Shown here piece by piece: positions 26,131 to 35,395 of a DNA stretch of 64,000 bases (its first letter is position 1; each line of letters begins with the position of its first letter). This DNA comes from Aristolochia californica (lineage: Eukaryota > Streptophyta > Magnoliopsida > Piperales > Aristolochiaceae): positions 17,951,981 through 18,015,980 of the forward strand of contig JARWKL010000008.1 in assembly GCA_029961685.1 (NCBI GenBank), given 5' to 3'. The notes beneath the pieces are model-generated. The model was not told the DNA's origin and ran no database searches. It saw only the letters and a program-made list of their open reading frames with translations. Made by a program: the position numbers and the translations under genes.

Positions 26131-28197
26131 TTTGCAATCCCTAAAAATTACAAACACATTTTTGAATTATCTCTCTCTACATTTGTGCATTAGGCATTTC
26201 AAATTTAGATGTATACTTTTTTATTAAATCAAAACTTAAGTTTTCACTTTCCCTTTATCTCGTAAGTATAAAAATGGATAAAAGGCAAATAGATCACAAC
26301 AAAATTAAAATTTTAGAGTTTATGTATGGAAAAAATTTAAAGCAATAACAAATGTAAGTAAAGAAAATGTATTCACACACCACAAATGAACACAAAAGTT
26401 TTGTTATCCAAGTTTTGGAAATTTCACAAGTTCAACCCTAATGTCTTGGAATTTTATAAGAAAGAGATGTTTCTACACGTTTTAAAAAATGGATAAGCAT
26501 GCTTGAAACATGTTAAAGATGAAAATTACTTATGAATCCAAACCTTTAAAAGAGAATAACATTAAATTCTCAAGTGAACGTGCGTTGGGATTTTAACCCA
26601 AGTCAAACAATCCATTATTTTGCCAATTTACAAAAATCTGACCTAACGATCGTAGATGATTGTAAAGTGATTGATCATGCATAACAGGCTATATTTTTTT
26701 AAGGAACGACTTATGGATTTGGAGTCATCACTCAGTTAAAAATCCCCCGCCTTCCCCTTTTCCCGACGATTGAAAACCTAATATATAAAACCTAAAAAGT
26801 GTTTACAATCAATAAATATTACAGAAACTTTTTGGAATTATATCTCCCTAAAGTTGGGCATTGTGCATTTCCTTTCTAGATATATAATTTTTTCTTAAAT
26901 CGAAACTTGAGTTTTCACTTTCCCTTCATCTCGTAAACAAAACAAGAGATAAAAGGCAAATAGATTACAACAAAGTGAAAATTTTAGAGTTTATGTAAGG
27001 AAAAAATTTAAACCAATAAAAAATGTAAATAAATAAAATCTATTAAAACACCACAAATGAACACAAAAATTTTGTTATCCAAGTTTGGTAAATTCCACTA
27101 GTTCAACCCTAATGGCTTGGAATTTTATAAAACAGAGATTTTTCTACACATGTTTTAAAAAATAGATAGGCATGCTTGAAACAGGTTAAAGATGAAAATG
27201 ACCTATAGATCTAAACCTTTTAAAGAGAATGACATTAAATTCTCAAGTGATCGTGTGGTGGGATATTTACACAAGGAAAAAAACCTTTATTTTGCCCATT
27301 TACTAATAGTTGACCTAACAATCATAGATGATTGTATGGATATTTATCATGTGTACCGGGCAATATTTTTCTAAGGAATGACTTATGGATTGGCAATCAA
27401 CACTCAGTAAAAAATCCCCCGCCTACCCCTTTTCCCAACGATTGCAAAACCTGATATATAAAAACTAAAAATAGTTTACAATCACTAAAAATTACAGTCA
27501 CTTTTTCGAATTATCTCTCTCTACATTTTTGCAATGTGCATTTCCATTTTACAATTATACTTATTTCTAAAATCAAAACTTGAGATTTCACTTTCCCTTC
27601 ATCTCGTAAAAAAAAAAAGAGATAAAAGGCTAATAGATCACAACAAAATGAAACTTTTGGAGTTTATGTTTGGAAATAATTTAAAGCAATAACAAATGTA
27701 AGTAAAGAAAATTTATTCACACACCACAAATGAACACAAAAGTTTTGTTATCCAAGTTTGCGAAATTCCACTAGTTCAACCCTATTGGCTTGGAATTTTA
27801 TAAGAAAGAGATTTTTCTACGCATGTTTTAAAAAAGGGATATGCATGCTTGAAACAGGTTAAAGATGCAAATGACCTATGGATCCAAACCTTTTAAAGAG
27901 AATAACATTAAATTCTCATATGAACGTGTGGTGGGATATTTACAGGAGTCAAACAAGCCATTATTTTTCCCATTTTCAAAAACCTGACCTAACGATAAAA
28001 AACGATTGTAAAGTGATTTATCATGCGTACCGGGCTATATTTTGGTAAGGAATGACTTATGGATTGGGTGTCAACACTCAGTTAGAAGTCCCCCGCCTCC
28101 CGGTTTTCCCAACGATTGCAAAACCTGTTATATAAAATAGCATTATTATTTTAGTTTTTTTATTAATTTACTTTATTTTATTTCATTTTTAGGCCAT

Positions 28198-28281
28198 AAG
28201 GGTATTTTTGGAATTATTTATTAATAGGGATATTTTTGGAATATTTTATCCATAGGGATATTTCTGTAATATTTTATTAAA
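28198..28281 (+). repeat. Three 28-bp direct repeats in the 5' LTR
   Basis: Copies start at 28198, 28226 and 28254, each with the form AGGGATATTTTTGGAATATT followed by a TTATT-type tail. The same three copies occur in the 3' LTR at 30118, 30146 and 30174. They lie 20-100 bp upstream of the TATA-like site, in the U3 position where LTR enhancer repeats often sit. An enhancer role is inference. Confidence 0.85.
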
Positions 28282-28299
28282 CCCTAACAGGGTGAACCC

Positions 28300-28306
28300 T
28301 ATTTAA
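28300..28306 (+). promoter_or_regulatory. Possible LTR TATA box (TATTTAA)
   Basis: TATTTAA sits about 250 bp upstream of the LTR end, after the 28-bp repeats, which is a plausible U3 promoter position. In the 3' LTR the matching site reads TTTTTAA (30220-30226), so it is weakened there. This is a positional inference only. Confidence 0.4.
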
Positions 28307-28448
28307 GGGGTAAGAGTAATTACAAAAGAAAGCATTAAAGTATTAAGAATTAGGTTAAATCTAGCATAGAGAGGCTTAGAGTTCTCCTCAACGAGCTCTA
28401 AGGTTATCAAGCTTCCCTTAGGCTTGATCTTTCGTTTTTGTCTTCCCC

Positions 28449-28897
28449 ATGTCTTCCTACTATCCCTACGGTAATGCCTGGAAGACCCGTGACCCGTGGC
28501 AGACCCCAGATCCTCCCAAGGAATCCTTGTGTCAGATCCGAGACTATACCAACTGGTATCAGAGCGGGAACACAATGGGTTATTCTATATCCCAAGAAAG
28601 ATGGATTGCTATGGGTAAGAATTGGAGGAAATACGAGCACGGTTAGATGCTTCCATTGAACATTATGGAAGGGAGAAACTCGTTGCTGCAGCAAAACAGG
28701 TCATACAACCTCAAATCTCTATCTCGGATGGGCAGAACTGCCCATGGCCGAAAAAATTAATAATTTCGTCTCGAGAGGCGGACGGGGGCAACAGGCCAAG
28801 GGCCGGAAAAATCAAAAATTTCGTCATCGTTACCAGAAAAAATCCATGTAGAAGAGGCGGACGCTGGTTTTTTAACAAAAAGGGGCACCGATTTTGA
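28449..28897 (+). pseudogene. Possible Gag N-terminal remnant starting inside the LTR, frameshifted
   Basis: An open frame starts at ATG 28449 within the 5' LTR (MSSYYPYGNAWKTRDPW...). It passes in frame through the PBS and ends at a stop at 28644-28646. The same ATG and reading frame stay open to the end of the 3' LTR (from 30369, about 34 codons, starting MSSYYPYDDAWKT). A second frame beginning MEEIRARLDASIEHYG at 28622 overlaps and runs to a stop at 28895-28897. Its first 30 or so residues look like a short charged helix, followed by a lysine/arginine-rich tail. I infer one ancestral reading frame broken by an indel near 28610-28625. No CCHC zinc knuckle or conserved Gag domain is visible, so this could also be a leader peptide or chance. 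Confidence 0.35.
28554..28565 (+). other. Primer-binding site for initiator tRNA-Met
   Basis: TGGTATCAGAGC lies 2 bp after the CA end of the 5' LTR. This is the well-known plant LTR retrotransposon PBS, complementary to the 3' end of initiator methionine tRNA, where minus-strand DNA synthesis is primed. It fixes the 5' LTR end and the + orientation of the element. Confidence 0.93.
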
Positions 28898-29297
28898 CCT
28901 CCACATTTTCGAAATCACACCTACGAAATCACCGCCGATTTTGGCCTCCACATTTTCGCAATCTCCCGGTGGGACCTCAATTTTTAGGATCTCGGAAGGG
29001 TATCATGCCTCGCTTCCGTCGGTAATCAAGGGTGGGGGTTCCACCTCCCAAAACCCTTCTGCACGGCCAGCCTAGTGTCTTCCGGCGATTCTTCTGATAG
29101 GGGTGTGTTTCCGAGAGCCCTCGCTCTCGAAAAATTACCAGGTGGCGACGCCCAAAACGGTTGATCTTCACCACCGAACACGAAGGCGATTCCGTCAGTG
29201 CCGTCATACACAACTCCGGTGGGATTCGACTTTCGACCACCATCTCCCACACTCTTTCCACCTCTCAGTAGAACAAAGCAAACCATTGTTCCAAATT

Positions 29298-29321
29298 GGG
29301 GGGGGGGGGGGGGGGGGGGGG
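29298..29321 (+). repeat. Poly-G run, 24 bases
   Basis: An uninterrupted run of 24 G between CCAAATT and AGGATAG, inside the LTR element. It creates artificial glycine-rich or proline-rich open frames on the two strands. Length is likely polymorphic and hard to sequence. Confidence 0.9.
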
Positions 29322-29545
29322 AGGATAGTGAATCGGAATTTTTTTTTGAGGGGCTTTGTGTTTCTATGGATGAGCACAATACCTGTGCAGATGTGGATCT
29401 TCGAATTGTAGCTGTGGGATTTAATTTTCTGGATCCCCTGTATGCTGTTCGGCCACGAACTTTCCACCCTGTTCGGAGCCGTGTGGACGGAAGATGATCG
29501 TCGCCCGCCTTCATCGGCGCCCTGAGGGAAGGAGCATCTGTCGAC

Positions 29546-29729
29546 AAGGTTTCGGCACTTACCGACGGCCGCTATGCTCGGGATCGGTAGGAGGATAACG
29601 CCAGATTTCGATTTTTGAAGAATTGTCGATGAAGGTTTCGGCACTTACCGACGGCCGCTATGCTCGGGATCTGTAGGAGGATAACGCCGGATTTCGATTT
29701 CTGAAGAATCGTCGACGAAATTTCCGCCG
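29546..29729 (+). repeat. 86-bp tandem duplication in the LTR element
   Basis: Unit 1 is 29546-29631 and unit 2 is 29632-29717. Both begin AAGGTTTCGGCACTTACCGA, contain GCTATGCTCGGGATC and GGAGGATAACGCC, and end near GAAGAAT(T/C)GTCGA. A partial third start, AAATTTCCGCCGA, follows at 29718. The two full units differ at only a few positions, so the duplication is recent compared with the age implied by the LTRs, or has been homogenised. Confidence 0.9.
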
Positions 29730-30005
29730 AAGGAGGAAGAAGATGGTTCAATTCAAATTTTCCTAAGTTAGGAAAATTTCATCAGCGCACGAAGCTGAGT
29801 CATGCACCGGACTGGGTTCCTAAACCGAGTTAACCAGGTTAACATGGACGGGGCCAAAAAAAATAAAAAATCGTGTCCAAAAGGTGGGTCGTACGCCAGA
29901 CCGGGCCAAAAAAACAAAAAAAATTGGCATCCTGAAGGGTGATCATTGCTATCGCAGATGCTACTTCGGCACCGGTGGAGACGTCGGCATACAGACACTA
30001 CTTCT

Positions 30006-30041
30006 GAGCTTGAGGACAAGCTCGTCTTCCAAGGGGGGTGT
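30006..30041 (+). pseudogene. Possible Ty3/Gypsy polyprotein C-terminal scrap (ELEDKLVFQGG)
   Basis: The frame GAG CTT GAG GAC AAG CTC GTC TTC CAA GGG GGG reads ELEDKLVFQGG and runs into the 3' LTR. From family knowledge, plant Ty3/Gypsy polyproteins often end in a similar LEDKLxFxGxGN segment that overlaps the polypurine tract. Upstream this frame is closed within about 20 codons, so only a scrap remains. It could be chance, but the position next to the PPT is the expected one. Confidence 0.4.
30031..30038 (+). other. Polypurine tract (AAGGGGGG)
   Basis: An all-purine run immediately before the TG start of the 3' LTR. It is the site where plus-strand DNA synthesis is primed in LTR elements, and it fixes the 3' LTR boundary at 30039. 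Confidence 0.88.
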
Positions 30042-30471
30042 AATGTTATGCACGCAATAACATTATTATTTTAGTTGGTTTATTAATTTACTTTATTTTA
30101 TTTCAGTTTTAGGCCATAGGGGTATTTTTTGAATTATTTATTAATAGGGATATTTTTGGAATATTTTATTCATAGGGATATTTATGTAATATTTTATTAA
30201 AACCTAACAGGGTGAACCCTTTTTAAGGGGTAAGAGTAATGAGAAAAGAAAGCATTGAAGTATTAAGAATTAGGTTAAATCTAGCGTAGAGAAGCTTAGA
30301 GTTCTCCTCAATGAGCTCTAAGGTTATCAAGCTTCCCTTAGGCTTGATCTTTCGTTTTCGTCTTCCCTATGTCTTCCTACTACCCCTACGATGATGCCTG
30401 GAAGACCCGTAACTCGTGGCAGACCCAATATCCTCCCAAAGAATCCTTGTGTCATATCTGGGACCGTACCA
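30039..30471 (+). repeat. 3' LTR, complete (433 bp)
   Basis: Begins TGTAATGTTATG right after the polypurine tract and ends CCGTACCA, followed by satellite TTATCCAAG at 30472. It keeps the 19-bp start that the 5' LTR has lost. The three 28-bp repeats are at 30118, 30146 and 30174. The TATA-like site reads TTTTTAA. Divergence from the 5' LTR is about 31/414 by hand count. Confidence 0.93.
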
Positions 30472-31561
30472 TTATCCAAGTTTTGGAAATTCCACTAGCT
30501 CAACCCTACTAGCTTGAAATTTTATAAGAAAGTGATTTTTCTGCACATGTTTTAAAAAATGGATATGCATGCTTGAAACATGTTAAAGATGCAAATGACC
30601 TAGGGATCCAAACCTTTTAAAGAGAATAACATTAAATTCTCAAGTGAACATGCAATGGGATATTTACTTAAGTCAAACAAGCCATTATTTTGCCCATTTA
30701 CAAAAGTTGACCTAACGATCATTGATGATTGTAAAGTGATTTAACATGCTTAAATGGCTATATTTTTGTAAGGAATGACTTATAGATTGGGCATCAACAC
30801 TGAGTAAGAAATCCCCTGCCTCCCCCCTTTCCCGACGTTTGCAAAACCTGATATATAATAACTAAAAGAGTTTACAATCCCTAAAAATTACAGACACTTT
30901 TTAGTCTTATCACTCTCAACATTTGTGCATTGTGCATTTCCATTTTAGATATATAACTTTATCTTAAATCAAAACTTGTGTTTTCACTTTCCCGTCATCT
31001 TGTAAACAAAAAAACAGATATATGGCAAATTGATCACAAAAAAAAAATTTAGAGTTTATGTATGGAAATAATTTAAAGCAATAAAAAATGTAAGTAAAGA
31101 AAATTAATTCACACACCACAAATGAACGCAAAATTTTTGTTATCCAAGTTTGGGAAATTCCACTAGTCCAACCCTAATGGCTTGGAATTATATAAGAAAG
31201 AGATTTTTCTACACATGTTTTAAAAAATGGATAGGCATGCTTGAAACATGTTAAAGATGCAAATGACCTATGGATCCAAACCTTTTAAAGAGAATAACAT
31301 TAAATTCTCAAGTGAACATGCGGTGGGATATGTACCCAAGTCAAACAAACCATTATTTTGCCCATTTACAAAAAGCTGACCTAACGATAATAGAAGATTG
31401 TAAAGTGATTTATCATGCGTAACTATGTATATTTTTTTAAGGAATGACTTATGGATTGGGAGTCAACACTCTGTTAAAAATCTCTTGCCTCCCCCTTTTC
31501 CCAACGATTGCAAAACTTGATATATAAAAACTAAAAAGAGTTTACAATCCCTTAAAATTAC

Positions 31562-31575
31562 AGACACATTTTCTC
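31562..31575 (+). repeat. Small deletion at the CTCTCTCTAC tract
   Basis: GACACATTT continues as TCTCCCTGTATTT, losing GGAATTATC and part of the CT tract. Interval 663 bp. Confidence 0.75.
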
Positions 31576-34500
31576 CCTGTATTTTTGAATTGTGCATTTC
31601 TGTTTTACATGTATATTTATTTCTTAAATCAAAACTTGAGTTTTTACTTTACCTTCATCTCGTAAACAAAAAAAGAGATAAAAGGAAAAATAGATCACAA
31701 CAAAATGAAACTTTTAGAGTTTATGTATGAAAATAATTTAAACCAATAACAAATATATGTAAAGAAAATTTATTCACACACCACAAATGAACACAAAAGT
31801 TTTGTTATCCAAGTTTCGAAAATTCCACTAGTTCAACCCTATTGGCTTGGAATTTTATAAGAAAGAGATTTTTATACACATGTTTTAAAAAAAGGATATG
31901 CATGCTTCAAACATGTTAAAAATGAAAATGACCTATGAATCCAAACCTTTTAAAGAGAATAGCATTAAATTATCAAGTGAACGTGTGGTGGGATATTTAA
32001 CTGAGTCAAACAAGCCATTATTTTGCCCATTAACAAAAACCTGACCTAATGATCATAGATGATTGTAAAGTAATTTATCATGCGTAACTGGCTATTTTTT
32101 TAAGGAAAGACTTATGGATTGGGAGTCAACACTCAGTTAAAATTCCCCCGCCTCCCCCTTTTCCCAACTATTGCAAAATCTGATATATAAAAACTACAAA
32201 GTATTTATAATCCCTAAAAAATGCAGACACTTTTTTGAATTATCTCTCTCTACATTTTTTCATAGTGCATTTCCATTTTAGATTACTTTTTTCTTAAATC
32301 AAAACTTGAATTTTCACTTTCCCTTCATCATGTAAACAAAAAAAGAGATAAAAGGCAAATAGATCACAATAAAATGAAAATTTTGGAGTTTAGGTATGGA
32401 AAGAATTTAAGTCAATAACAAATGTATGTAAAGAAAATTTATTCGGACACCACAAATGAACACAAAAGTTTAGTTATCCAAGTTTGGGAAATTCCACTAC
32501 TTCAACCCTTCTAGCTTGGAATTTTTTAAGAAAGAGATTTTTGTACTCATGTTTTTAAAAATAGATATGGATGCTTGAAACATGTTAAAGATGAAAATGA
32601 TCTTTGGATCCAAACCTTTTAAAGAGAATAACATTAAATTCTTAAGTGAACGTGCGATGGGATATTTACCCGAGTCAAACAAGCCATTATTTTGCCCATT
32701 TACAAAAAGCTGACCTAACGATCATAGATGATTGGAAAGTGATTTATCATGCGTAACGAGGTATATTTTTGTAAGGAATGGCTTATGGATTGGGAGTCAA
32801 CTCTCAATTAATAATCCCCCGCCTTCCTCTTTTTCAGACGATTGCAAAACCAAATATATAAAAACTAAAAAGAGTTTACAATCCCGAAAAATTAAAGACA
32901 CTTTTTGGAATTATCTCTCTCTGCATTTGTGCATTGAGCATTTCCATTTTAGATATATAAATTTTTCTTAAATCGAAATTTGACTTTTCACTTTCCCTTA
33001 ATCTTGTAAATGAAAAAAGAGATAAACGGCAAATAGATCACAACAAAATTAAAATTTTAGAGTTTATGTAAGGAAAGAATTTATAGCAATAACAAATGTA
33101 AGTAAATAAAACTCGTTCACACACCACAAATGAACACAAAAGTTTTGTTATCCAACTTTTGGGAAATTCCACTAGTTCAACCCTAATTGCTTGGAATTTT
33201 TTAAGAAAGAAATATTTCTACACATGTTTTAGAAAATGGATATGCATGCTTGAAACATGTTAAAGATTTAAATGATCTATAGATCCAAACCTTTTAAAGA
33301 GAATAACACTAAATTCTCAAGTGAACATGCGGTGGGATATTTACCCAAGTCAAACAAGCCACTATTTTCCCCATTAAAAAAAAGCAGACCTAAAAATCAT
33401 AGATAATTGTAAAGTTATTTATCATGCGTAACGGGCTATATTTTTTTAAGGAATGACTTGTGGCTTGCGAGTCAACACTCAGTTAAAAATACCAGCCTCC
33501 CCCTTTTCCCGATGATTACAAAACTTGATATATAGAAACTTAAAAGTGTTTACAATCCCTAAAAATTATAGACACTTTTTGGAATTATCTCTCTGTACAT
33601 TTGTGCATTGTGCATTTCCTTTTTAGATGTATACATTTTTCTTAAATCAAAACTTTAGTTTCTTCTTTCCCTTCTTCTTGTAAAAAAAAAAAGAGATAAA
33701 ATGTAAAAATAGATCACAACAAAATGAAAATTTTAGAGTTTATGTATGGATAGAATTTAAAGCAATAACAAATATATGTATATAAAATTTATTCACACAC
33801 CACAAATGAACACAAAAGTTTTGTTATCTAAGTTTGGGAAATTCCACTAGTTCAATCCTAATAGCTTGCAATTTTATAAGAAAGAGATTTTTCTACTCAT
33901 GTTCTAAAAAATGGATACGCATGCTTGAAACATGTTAAAGATGCAAATGACCTATGGATCCAAACCTTTTAAAGAGAATAACATTAAATTCTCAAGTGAA
34001 CGTGCAGTGGGATATTTACCCTAGTCAAACAGGCGATTGTTTTGCGCATTTACAAAAAGCTAACCTAACGATCATAGATGATTGTAAAGTGATTTATCAT
34101 GTGTAATGGGCTATATTTTTGTATGGAATGACTTATGGATTGGGAGTCAACACTCAGTTAAAAAACCCCTTTCTCCCCTTTTCCTGACTATTGCAGAACC
34201 TGATATATAAAAACTAAAAAGAGTTTAAAATCCCTAAAAATTACAGACACTTTTTGGAATTATCGCTCTCTACATTTTTGCATTGTGCATTTCCATTTTA
34301 GATGTATACTTTTTTCTTAAATCAAAACTTGACTTTTCACTTTCCCTTCATCACGTAAACAAAAAAAGAGATAAAAGGCAAATAGATCACAATAAAATAA
34401 AAAATTTAGAGTTTATGTATGGAAAGAATTTAAAGCAATAACAAATGTAAGTAAAGAAAATTTATTCACACACCACAAATGAACACAAAAGTGTTGTTAT

Positions 34501-35343
34501 CCAACTTTGGGAAATTCCACTAGTTCAACCCTAATGGCTTGGAATTTTATAAGAAAGTGATTTTTTTCACATGTTTTAAAAATTGAATATGCATGCTTGA
34601 AACATGTTAAAGATTCAAATGGCCAATGGATCCAAACCTTTTAAAGAGAATAACATTAAATTCACAAATGAACGTGCGGTGGGATATTTACCCTAGTCAA
34701 ACAGGCTATTGTTTTGCCCATTTACAAAAAGCTGACCTAACTATCATAGATCATTGTAAAGTGATTTATCATGCGTAACAGGCAATATTTTTGTAAGGAA
34801 TGACTGATGGATTGGGAGTGAACCTTCAATTAAAAATCGCCAGTCTTCCCCTTTTCCCGACGATTGCAAAACATGATATATAAAAACTAAAGAGAGTTTA
34901 CAATACCTAAAAATTATAGACACTTTTGGAATTATCTCTTTCTACATTTTAGCATTGTGCATTTCCAATTTAGATATATATTTTTTTCTTAAATTCACAC
35001 TTGAGTTTTCACTTTCCCTTCATATCGTAAACAAAAAAAGAGATAAAAGGCAAATATATCACAACAAAATGAAAATTTTAGAGTTTAAGTATGGAAAGAA
35101 TTTAAAGCAATAACAAATGTAAGGAAGGAAAATTTATTCACACACCACAAATGAACACAAAAGTTTTGTTATCCTAGTTTAGGAAATTCCACTAGCTTAA
35201 CCCTATTAGCTTGGAATTTTACAAGAAAGATATTTTTCTACACTCGTTTTAAAAAATTCATATGCATGCTTGAAACATGTTAAAGATGCAAATGACCTAT
35301 TGATCCAAAACTATTTAAAGAGAATTACATTAAATTTTCAAGT

Positions 35344-35395
35344 GAACCCGTTTAAAAAAATTTGACCAAATGATCATATATGATTAACGGGTTAT
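35344..35395 (+). repeat. Monomer with two close deletions (about 63 bp lost in total)
   Basis: GTGAAC is followed by CCGTTTAAAAAAA, so most of GTGCGGTGGG through TTATTTTGC is lost. A little further on, ATATGATT joins AACGGGTTAT, losing GTAAAGTGATTTATCATGCG. Interval 609 bp, among the shortest in the window. Confidence 0.87.

Larger units (their letters stand above)
1..28137 (+). repeat. Satellite array, + strand domain 1, about 42 monomers of ~672 bp
   Basis: Head-to-tail tandem repeat. Using the motif GGAATGACTT or its variants as phase 0, monomers start at -2, 671, 1346, 2011, 2670, 3342, 4015, 4684, 5358, 6032, 6705, 7379, 8052, 8726, 9393, 10064, 10737, 11377, 12053, 12732, 13407, 14079, 14753, 15392, 16050, 16722, 17392, 18065, 18741, 19416, 20034, 20708, 21381, 22051, 22726, 23401, 24074, 24746, 25363, 26031, 26703, 27375 and 28049. 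Most intervals are 665-676 bp; the short ones (611-660) carry internal deletions. The sequence is about 70% AT by eye. Copies differ by scattered substitutions and small indels. Conserved marks are the C-rich island, TATATAAA, a CTCTCTCTAC tract, an ACTAGT (SpeI) site, ATGCATGC and GGATCC (BamHI). Everything between the listed landmarks is this repeat; I see no gene in it. The last copy is cut at phase about +88 by the LTR element. Confidence 0.97.
28138..28551 (+). repeat. 5' LTR, missing its first ~19 bp
   Basis: Aligns without gaps to 30058-30471 of the 3' LTR (constant offset of 1920). I count 31 mismatches in 414 positions by hand, about 92.5% identity. The corresponding LTR start (30039-30057, TGTAATGTTATGCACGCAA) is absent here. 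Instead, satellite sequence GCAAAACCTGTTATATAAAA runs directly into TAGCATTATT. The short TGTTAT in that satellite stretch also occurs in the missing LTR start, so the exact edge is ambiguous by up to about 12 bp. The LTR ends CTATACCA just before the PBS. Confidence 0.92.
28566..30030 (+). other. Internal region of the LTR element, mostly non-coding
   Basis: About 1.46 kb of mixed-composition DNA with no long conserved frame; the overlapping frames on both strands have no recognisable domain. It contains several short diverged duplications. GGCCGAAAAAATTA...AATTTCGTC at 28746 recurs at 28801 as GGCCGGAAAAATCA (offset 55). CCGATTTTGACCTCCACATT at 28888 recurs at 28935 (offset 47). AGAGGCGGAC occurs at 28774 and a near copy at 28853. 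A 24-base G run lies at 29298-29321 and an 86-bp tandem duplication at 29546-29717. The region 29821-29920 has two related segments containing GGGCCAAAAAAA. The pattern resembles a decayed or non-autonomous internal domain. Confidence 0.75.
28138..30471 (+). mobile_element. Non-autonomous LTR retrotransposon inserted in the satellite
   Basis: A 2.33 kb element with a typical plant LTR retrotransposon layout. It has a 5' LTR (28138-28551), a tRNA-iMet primer-binding site (28554-28565), an internal region of about 1.5 kb, a polypurine tract (30031-30038) and a 3' LTR (30039-30471) that begins TG and ends CA. No reverse transcriptase, RNase H, integrase or protease frame is present, so it would depend on enzymes of a relative for movement. 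Two scraps of possible coding sequence remain: a Gag-like N-terminus and a short ELEDKLVFQGG end. The left end lacks about 19 bp of LTR, and the satellite phase jumps by about 280 bp across the element. No target-site duplication is visible. It is much more GC-rich than the surrounding satellite. The superfamily is uncertain; the short C-terminal motif suggests Ty3/Gypsy. Confidence 0.92.

Noticed and set aside
28554..28575. tRNA-like sequence TGGTATCAGAGC
   Set aside because: It is the retrotransposon primer-binding site directly after the LTR; no tRNA cloverleaf surrounds it.
28303..30019. Overlapping frames on both strands in the LTR element (for example 29026-29547 and 29204-29644 on the - strand)
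   Set aside because: No recognisable domain. Several owe their length to the G24 run, which encodes poly-proline or poly-glycine. Their orientation is opposite to the element defined by the PBS and PPT.
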